From assembly GCA_001986395.2 (NCBI GenBank), contig MQVO02000020.1, positions 62,001-126,000 of the forward strand: a stretch of DNA of 64,000 nt. Direction: 5' to 3'. Every line of letters begins with the position of its first letter. Position 1 is the first letter of the stretch. Positions 57,601 through 64,000 of this stretch are shown here, piece after piece. Both the position numbers and the translations under genes were made by a program. The notes under the pieces are model-generated. The model worked only from the letters and a program-made list of their open reading frames with translations, was not told the DNA's origin and searched no databases. Source of the DNA: Irpex lacteus (taxonomy: Eukaryota; Basidiomycota; Agaricomycetes; Polyporales; Irpicaceae).

Positions 57601-60213
57601 ACCGCGACGAACGACTGTGCATGCCATTCGTGACACCGAACTGATAAGGATGCCACAGACCTTGTTCAATGCCATCTCTTCACGGTACGTCGTCGAGATG
57701 AAGGGATGCTCTCTATCGAGAAGGATCACTGATGCGTGATTCACAGAAACCCAGGGACCACTGCACAGTGAGCTATCCATTCTTTACAAATGGTGTGCAT
57801 CGAACTAACTGTCGTTCAGACTGCTCCGAATGATTGCTTCGCGCGTACGAAGCGAAGTGTACTCTTCTACACGTATACGACCGACAGAGTCGCCCCGAAG
57901 CAGCAATATCAACCTGAAAACGGTCGCGATCCTGCCGTCCTCTCGTCACGTTCCTGTAGAAGCCTTTGGTCGTAAACTATTCGCAGCGCTGGAGAGTATC
58001 GGCGCACCGACGTCATATCTTAACCAGTCTTCTGTCTCAGACCACCTTGGACGACACGCGTTCACGAGGATGGGAAAGCTCAAGGCTGCGGGATGGCTGG
58101 CTGAACAGGAACAGAAGTATCGGATCGTGTTATATGTTGCTGACTCCGCCGTCACAAGTAGTTGGACACAGACGTGCATACGCCAGGTTCGTGCTGATTA
58201 TCCCGATCTCCAATGGTTACTGACCGCATTGCTTAGGCCGACTACGTTATGGTCGTGGGCATGGGTGAAGATCCTTCTTTGGGAGAGTATGAAAGACTGC
58301 TGCTGTCCATGAAAACGACTGCGCGCAAAGAACTCGTGCTATTACATCCTGACCGGTCCGTCGTTCCAGGATCGACTCGAGCATGGCTGAAAGTAAGTTC
58401 GCCATGAGTGCTATGCAAGGTCATATATGGCTGACTACAGTCACTAGAACCGACCTTGGGTCCATCAGCATCTACACGTTGAATTGCCAGTGAGCATTCT
58501 CGCAGCCTTTCGGTGCTTATAGGCGTGGTACTCATGATATGATTAGGGCGTCATTATTAACGTTCCGCGAGCTCCTGCAGCTCCGCAAGACCCAGCGGCG
58601 CTGACAGCCTTTAAGAACCTCAAAGATAAAGTCCAAAGTGGCATACAAAAATATCGTGGTGCTGCCTCGAACTCTCGTCCGCAACGAGGGCCTCATACGA
58701 ACGATTTTGCTCGTCTGGCGAGGCGAATATGTGGGCGGTCAATTGGAGTTGTTCTCGGTGGCGGAGGAGCTCGAGGAATATCACATTTGGTGAGCCCTAC
58801 CGTCTGCTTCTGTATGCGAAAGGAAACTTACACCTCACCAGGGTCTTCTACAAGCTTTGGAAGAGTATGGAATCCCAGTCGATCATATCGGAGGTGTGCC
58901 GAGTTAATTTTAGAGCGTCCCCTCGAACCTAATTCGTTAATGCAGGTACGAGTATTGGTGCCCTTGTGGGAGGACTCTACGCCCGTGAGGGGGATATCAT
59001 TTCCAGCGCTGGGCGCGCGAAGCAGTTTAGTGGCAGGATGGGTAATATCTGGCGGATGCTCTCAGACGTTACTTACCCTATCGTTGCCTACACCACGGTA
59101 AAGCGTCCGCCTCGAACTTTATGCCTGCAGGATCAGCTAATTGACCTGTGTATTAGGGTCACGAGTTCAACAGGGCAATATGGAAGGTAAGGCCGAGTTT
59201 TGAGCGGTTAGTACTAGGCTGTGCTTACTTTTACTCGTATTCGTTCTAGGCCTTTTCCGATGTTCATATCGAGGACATGTGGCTGCCCTATTTCTGCAAC
59301 TCAACCAACATCAATAGCTCGAGCATGACAATACATGAGACAGGCTATGCGTGGCGCTATATTCGTGCGTGATTGTCTTCTGAGACAGCATTGCCTAATC
59401 TTGACTATCTATGAAGGTGCCTCCATGACACTGGTCGGCTTGCTTCCTCCATTGTCTGACAATGGAGAGATGCTTGTGGATGGAGGATATTGTAAGTCGC
59501 AAGGATAAAATGCATCGTGCAACATCTGACAGTCGTTCTGCTTAGTGGACAACTTACCAGTATGCGGAGGATTATAGCTGCGATTGTAACAACTAACTGA
59601 ACGAGACAATAGGTGGCAACAATGATGTCCATGGGTGCAAGCGCAGTCATTGCCTCCGACGTAGGCTCCGTGAGTGCCGCCACTCCATATGCGTAGAAGG
59701 TCTACTGAACCTGGCCATTCAGATCGATGATAACTCGCCACGGCGGTTTGGAGACTCGGTCTCCGGATGGTGGCTACTTATCAATCGATGGAACCCGTTC
59801 TCGAATGCTAGGAATGTTCCTGCTATCACAGAGATTCAGAGTCGCCTTGCATAGTAAGTGACTCTACGTGCGTCTAGCAGCTGCATTACTGAGACGATAC
59901 ACAGCGTGTCAAGCGTCCGAACATTGGAAGAGGCGAAGATCTCCCCAGGGTGTCTATATCTCCAAATGCCTGTGCAAGAGGTACGTAATCTAGCCTGCTG
60001 CTAGGAAATCACGTTCTCACGCCTCATGCGCAGTATGGTACCTTGCAATTTGGGAAGTTCGACGAGATTCAAAAGAGAGGATACGAGGCGGCAAAGGAGA
60101 TCCTTCAGAGATGGGACGAGGATGGATCGCTGCCATCAGCGTTCATCGGTGAGAGGCACACAGGACCTATGCCGAAGACGAAAGGAAGGAGTGCACGACG
60201 CAACTCGATATAA
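54611..60213 (+). CDS. NTE1: Lysophospholipase NTE1 (neuropathy target esterase homologue)
   Basis: NTE1 is an ER membrane phospholipase B that deacylates phosphatidylcholine to glycerophosphocholine. It starts [20 protein letters not shown]. Membrane segments at the N-terminus ([51 protein letters not shown]) precede several cyclic-nucleotide-binding-like domains ([16 protein letters not shown], [56 protein letters not shown]) split by a long Ser-rich insert. The patatin domain has the oxyanion loop [14 protein letters not shown], the nucleophile in [12 protein letters not shown] and the partner Asp in VDGGYLDNLP. The end is [12 protein letters not shown] with the stop at 60211-60213. All catalytic parts are intact; about 1,450-1,500 residues are expected, as usual in fungi. 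Confidence 0.95.
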
Positions 60214-60522
60214 TCGTACTAATTTTCTGGGTATCATGTATACTAATTCTTTCTTATAACCTGTGCAGAAAAGGTCCGGACGCTGAGTTACTTGGGTCAA
60301 TGACAGATGTCGATGCGCCCATGAATTCTACGCACTACTATGACGTGAGACGACATGTGCTTGAACTCGTGCAGCTCACCGCATGTGCGCGAAGAAGGGA
60401 CTATCAGGAGTATATAAAGTCACAGTCGAGTTTTGGTTCAAGTCCAGCAGCAGAGGTCTTCCCTTTGTGCACACCATTTGTCTATCTACATGTCTGTCCT
60501 TCAGACTGAGCCTGATCATACC
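60214..60522. other. Spacer between NTE1 and the dsRBM gene
   Basis: Just over 300 bp between two plus-strand genes. A second in-frame ATG for the downstream gene lies at 60490. No other feature seen. Confidence 0.5.
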
Positions 60523-61032
60523 ATGGCGGATCCCATGACGGATCCCACGCCGCCCACGGCACAGATTCCTCAAGGATACTATCCACCTCCCGAGCACGAG
60601 CAGGTATCCGACGGCGGTCACCCCTTCGAAGGGAGTACCTTCTCGACAGCCTTTGAAGACCGCGTTGGTAACTATCAATTTCAACATGGATCGAAGGAAT
60701 GGGGCTACGTCGCCCAGCTTCACGAGTGGGCCGCCAAAGAGCACAAGCCCTTCGAATGGAGCGTCACTCGTGTAGGTGGCCAAGCTCATATGCCCGAGTT
60801 CGAGGCATATCCAATCTGTGTGTATATACAACTTCCCCCTTGTTAAATTAACTTACAACGCTACCTCGTATAGGGAACACTCAACATCTTGTTGATTATA
60901 AGAGGCGAGGGCCAAGCAAGCAGAAGGCCAAGGAAGCCTCGGCCCAAGCCATGGCCCTAAGCGGCTGCTGCGTAAGTCCACACACTCCTCATAATATTTG
61001 CTTGAGCTGACACTGTTTGTGTACATCAGTAA
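60523..61032 (+). CDS. Small protein with a single double-stranded RNA-binding motif
   Basis: Starting at 60523 (an in-frame ATG at 60490 is possible), the protein begins MADPMTDPTPPTAQIPQGYY. It has a complete dsRBM: helix 1 WGYVAQLHEWAAKEHKPFEW, strands VTRVGGQAHMPEFEAYPIW and TQHLVDYKRRG, and helix 2 GPSKQKAKEASAQAMAL with the KxxAK RNA-contact pattern. The join of exon 1 to exon 2 at GTGTGTATAT...TATAG restores EAYPIWNTQHL in frame. After SGCC the first splice acceptor leads straight to TAA (61030-61032); a second acceptor 7 nt on gives a 31-residue extension ending at 61126. No catalytic domain is attached, so it is not a Dicer or ADAR. Target RNA and role are unknown. Confidence 0.7.
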
Positions 61033-61786
61033 GCAGTCGGCAGACCACACATACTTACGTGCGGCAGCATACGGCCGCGGTGGAGGGGCGGGCAAGTTCG
61101 ATGCCCGCCACATTGGATGGCCCTGATCTCACTGGGCTAAAACACATCAAGTATGACGGGTTCGTGGTCGCGAACCTCTCGTGCTTGGTGAGTGAGTATT
61201 GCACATCTTTTTAGTATAATGACACTAACAATCTGTGCATCTTTAGATGCGCTATCCGCTGTAGTAGATGTACAGTTCCCCACCCCTTTACCGCTTCCCC
61301 TTGCTGTCTCAATCAACTTCCCTTTCCCTTGTGTATCTTCAAATCAGTACCTCACGTCTATTTCTTATCATAGTCACTCTTCTCGTCGCTTGCTACAGTA
61401 ACCCGTCTCCTTTCTCGAAAATCCTAAATATACATGCCCTCAAATGTACAGTACGCGGTAGGATAGCTGTCCACACGATTTGATGTCATCATTCAAGTAC
61501 GCGCGCCTCGATCAATAGTCACAGACGCCCGGAGATGATATGGGTGCTTGGCAACGGCCACCGACCTCCTCCATCCTTGCTCTCTACTCTCATCTGCTCC
61601 TTTCTTCATCTTCTCGCTTCTAGGTATGTCGCACTCGAAGCACGCTACCATATGCATAACTTAACTGACTCCGTACAGAAGCATCTCTTTCATTACTGGG
61701 CAGGCCCATTCCATTCATTACCTTCTACTTCGCCCTTGTGCATATCGACCTTACCGCTTTCCTGTGACTATTAAACCAAGTATAAG
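61033..61786. other. Intergenic region without a supported gene
   Basis: These 754 bp contain only short, Leu/Ser-rich frames with no motif. The last 100 bp are the presumed promoter of the small secreted protein gene. No tRNA or repeat found. Confidence 0.5.
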
Positions 61787-62855
61787 ATGTTCAAGCTGTT
61801 CACCATGTTCTTTGCGCTCTTTGCGTTGCTTGCCGGACGAGGTATGTCTTAAGTGAAAACACGGTCTCATTGCCGTGCCGGAAGGCTCATGTACTTTCCT
61901 TAGCTCTTGCATTCAACATCACTCTTCCAAGCGGAATGAATGTTACCCAACATGATTTCTTGAGCATTACCGACCAGGATCTTTTGACTACTGTAAGGCT
62001 GAGATGTCCTAGCATTCTGAATTAAATACTGATCTATAATTGCCCCCTTCTGTTCACCCCCCTCCTGGCATATCGCACGGCCAACCAATCTGAACGACAA
62101 TATTATCACACACCAACGACCCTCACACATCCTATTATTCTGGCCTTGGTCGTTTCGTGGCTACCGTGATCGTTACGTGGACGACGCTGGACGACGCCCC
62201 TTGTTATGCCACTGACTGGTACCACAAACCTGGTCCGTCCATTGACATCCGAACATCTGCCATTTGACGCACTCCGCTCGATTGGATGCCGCACGTCATA
62301 ATCTTGATGAAACTCTTGATGCTGTCGATGAAATCGGAATACGCATCCCTGCCTCCGCTATATGGAAACGTATCTCACTGTATAGTGCTCGTCAAACGTG
62401 ACCGCAGCCAACAATGCCATTAACGTGCGTCTTGTATCAGAATCCCTAGCAGCATCAGTTACTGACATCGATGACTTTGTAGAACTGTGGAGATACCAGT
62501 TCTTGTCTATGCAGTGTAGAGACCGTCAAATTGGTCACGGACGCTGAGCAATGCTTTTTCAACAAGATCGTGAAGGATAACAGACCTTACCCTGGCGGTC
62601 TCATCCCCGCTGGTGAACAGACGTGGTTGGCAGGTAAGATCCCACTGCCTTTGCATGAAATTATCTCATCTAACATTCCGGACTACACACGCAGCGTACG
62701 GTAAATCCTGCGGCTTGACAAATATGACGTTGACGCTTGCTCCGAACTGGGACGGTCCCTTCGGACAAGGCTTGAACACGGCTACCACTGCCATCACTCT
62801 GATTGCAGCCCTCATTGTCGGAGGTGGCGCGATTGGCACTCTGATCACCATGTGA
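61787..62855 (+). CDS. Small secreted Cys-containing protein with C-terminal hydrophobic tail
   Basis: The start at 61787 gives signal peptide MFKLFTMFFALFALLAGRALA after removal of a first intron. The mature part starts FNITLPSGMNVTQHDFLSIT. An intron of 393 nt (61993-62385) then leads to a 39-nt exon CSSNVTAANNAIN (62386-62424). The next exons read NCGDTSSCLCSVETVKLVTD, EQCFFNKIVKDNRPYPGGLI and, after the last intron, YGKSCGLTNMTLTLAPNWDG and a hydrophobic C-terminus ITLIAALIVGGGAIGTLITM ending at TGA 62853-62855. The spacing of Cys (C...C...CLC...C...C) and the hydrophobic tail suggest a surface or GPI-anchored protein, distantly CFEM-like in layout. Splicing in the first half is my best reading and is uncertain. 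Confidence 0.62.
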
Positions 62856-63213
62856 GGTGTAGGCTAGTGCGCATAGTGTATCGTAGTTATATGGTGTATT
62901 GTCGCTCGGCGATGGCAATGGGATGTGGATTTATCTATAATTCAGGCAGACGAAAGGCGTGCACAGTTCTGGCATAGTCGGCACGGCTTCTCTCCTTCTG
63001 CATCGAGTTGCCCGACTCACTATTTTTTAGGGAACTGCGAGGCCCGGTGCATGCAATGCGCTCGCAATACGAAGAACGTTGCAATCGGCGGGCAGCTACA
63101 AACTGTGCAAATAAGATATATGCGGGAAGTTTTACACCTGTAAATTACGCTAGATCCAGTGAGCCCTATTAAATCGTCATTACGTCCTGATAACCTGGAT
63201 AGAGAGTAAATTA
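62856..63213. other. Convergent intergenic region, no gene seen
   Basis: 358 bp between the 3' ends of the secreted protein gene (+) and the edge gene (-). It is AT-rich near 63110-63180. No gene supported. Confidence 0.55.
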
Positions 63214-64000
63214 CTAGTCCTTGGGCTTCACCCCAACCATGAGTCGGATCTGCCTCATAGGCTTCCGAGACTCAATTTCATCCTCGTCTTCACGTGCGAT
63301 CGCGCGAGCGGCAAGGATAGTGCGACGAAGTTCTTCGCGTTCCTCGATCTCAGCTTCTGTCATTGCACTCTGACGAGGGTATGTCCATCCGTAGTGGACA
63401 AGCGGATGCCACATCGCTATGCGTTCGTGGGTGTCGCTGTTAGGTATAAGGAAATTTCAGTTGAGCATCAATCATCGAAGGAAAGAAATTCTGGAAAGAG
63501 AAACGTACTATTCGAATCTTTCCCATAGCCACTTGAACTTCTTCTTGCTAACGCTCTCAGTCCAATCCTCCTCCTTCTCCCACCCAAACTTCCGCAGACT
63601 CTCGTCCTTGCGAAAAGCCATCTCCTTCAGCTGCTCCCACATCCTCTCCTTGCACGCACGTACCAACTGTACCATGTGGTACAAATGCACGTATAGGGAG
63701 TGGTGATCGGTACTCAAGAGGTTGTCCATCTTCACCATCGAATAGGCCTCTTCTGGGACACCGATGTGTGTCGTCTCTCCACCGGAGCCATAACCAGCGA
63801 ACGTCGCTGATCCGGTCTTGAGCCCATTCAGCGATCCGGTACTTGCGGCAGTCGTATCGCTGGCGAGAGAGGACGTGGAACATCCTGCCTCTGTGATGGT
63901 GCATATACCCGTGAGGATACTGGGTTGATGAGTGGTAGAGTTGAGGCTGCTAGTAGTACTAGTCACTGAATCATTACGAGGTAGGAATGCCCTTGGTTCG
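63214..64000 (-). CDS. Unidentified protein, C-terminal part (5' end beyond window)
   Basis: The frame is open to the right edge and starts in the window with EPRAFLPRNDSVTSTTSSLN, so the true start lies outside. A Ser/Thr/Gly-rich disordered stretch is followed by a helical core SLYVHLYHMVQLVRACKERM, WEQLKEMAFRKDESLRKFGW and KKKFKWLWERFE, then after one intron SDTHERIAMWHPLVHYGWTY and a charged C-terminal helix EIEEREELRRTILAARAIAR ending LMVGVKPKD. I do not recognise the family. The exon join at about 63500 (intron to about 63440) is inferred from continued open frame and splice signals. Confidence 0.6.

Noticed and set aside
37235..61032. A linked antiviral or RNA-silencing cluster (SKI2 plus dsRBM protein)
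   Set aside because: The two genes are 18 kb apart with unrelated housekeeping genes between them; no Dicer, Argonaute or RdRP is present.

Overview
This 64 kb window is nuclear DNA from a filamentous basidiomycete, most likely an agaricomycete. Almost every gene is cut by many introns of about 50-60 nt with GT...AG borders and short exons. Genes are dense on both strands. The gene set (chitin synthase, KRE9/KNH-type GPI protein, PDR pump, NTE1, SKI2, 7-TM receptor-like protein) is fungal. I saw no rRNA, no convincing tRNA, no intact transposon and no CRISPR. CDS coordinates run from start to stop codon and include introns.

Layout, left to right: 3' end of a chitin synthase (+); enoyl-CoA hydratase (-); BMT5 rRNA methyltransferase (-) divergent from a tiny RAMP4 gene (+); RBBP4/MSI1/HAT2-type WD40 histone-binding protein (-); ATP synthase subunit e (-) divergent from a basic/acidic nuclear-type protein (+, possibly Ies4-like); DOP1 (+, 6.7 kb); a nucleobindin/Ssp120-like ER EF-hand protein (-); a Dal5-type MFS transporter (+); a 2.4 kb gene-poor stretch; a PDR ABC transporter (+); prefoldin subunit 1 (-) divergent from SNU114 (+); calnexin (+); SKI2 (-) divergent from a mitochondrial 2-methylisocitrate lyase (+); a long Ser/Pro-rich conserved protein (-); a 7-TM protein (+); a GPI-anchored KRE9-like protein (-); ATP23 (-) divergent from NTE1 (+); a single-dsRBM protein (+); a small secreted Cys-containing protein (+); and the 3' part of an unidentified gene (-) running off the right edge.

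These are mostly unlinked housekeeping genes rather than a functional cluster. One theme crosses loci. Three proteins of the secretory pathway (RAMP4, calnexin, Ssp120-like) lie in the window, and two of their promoters carry ACGTG-core elements of the kind bound by UPR bZIP factors: three copies of ACGTGG upstream of calnexin, and an 11-bp inverted repeat with GAGACGTG arms upstream of RAMP4. Several genes rely on micro-exons (3, 9, 15 and 20 coding nt) that automatic annotation is likely to miss. I did not find a convincing new multi-gene system. The least explained items are the solo dsRBM protein, the small secreted protein with an atypically long intron, and the unnamed conserved proteins.
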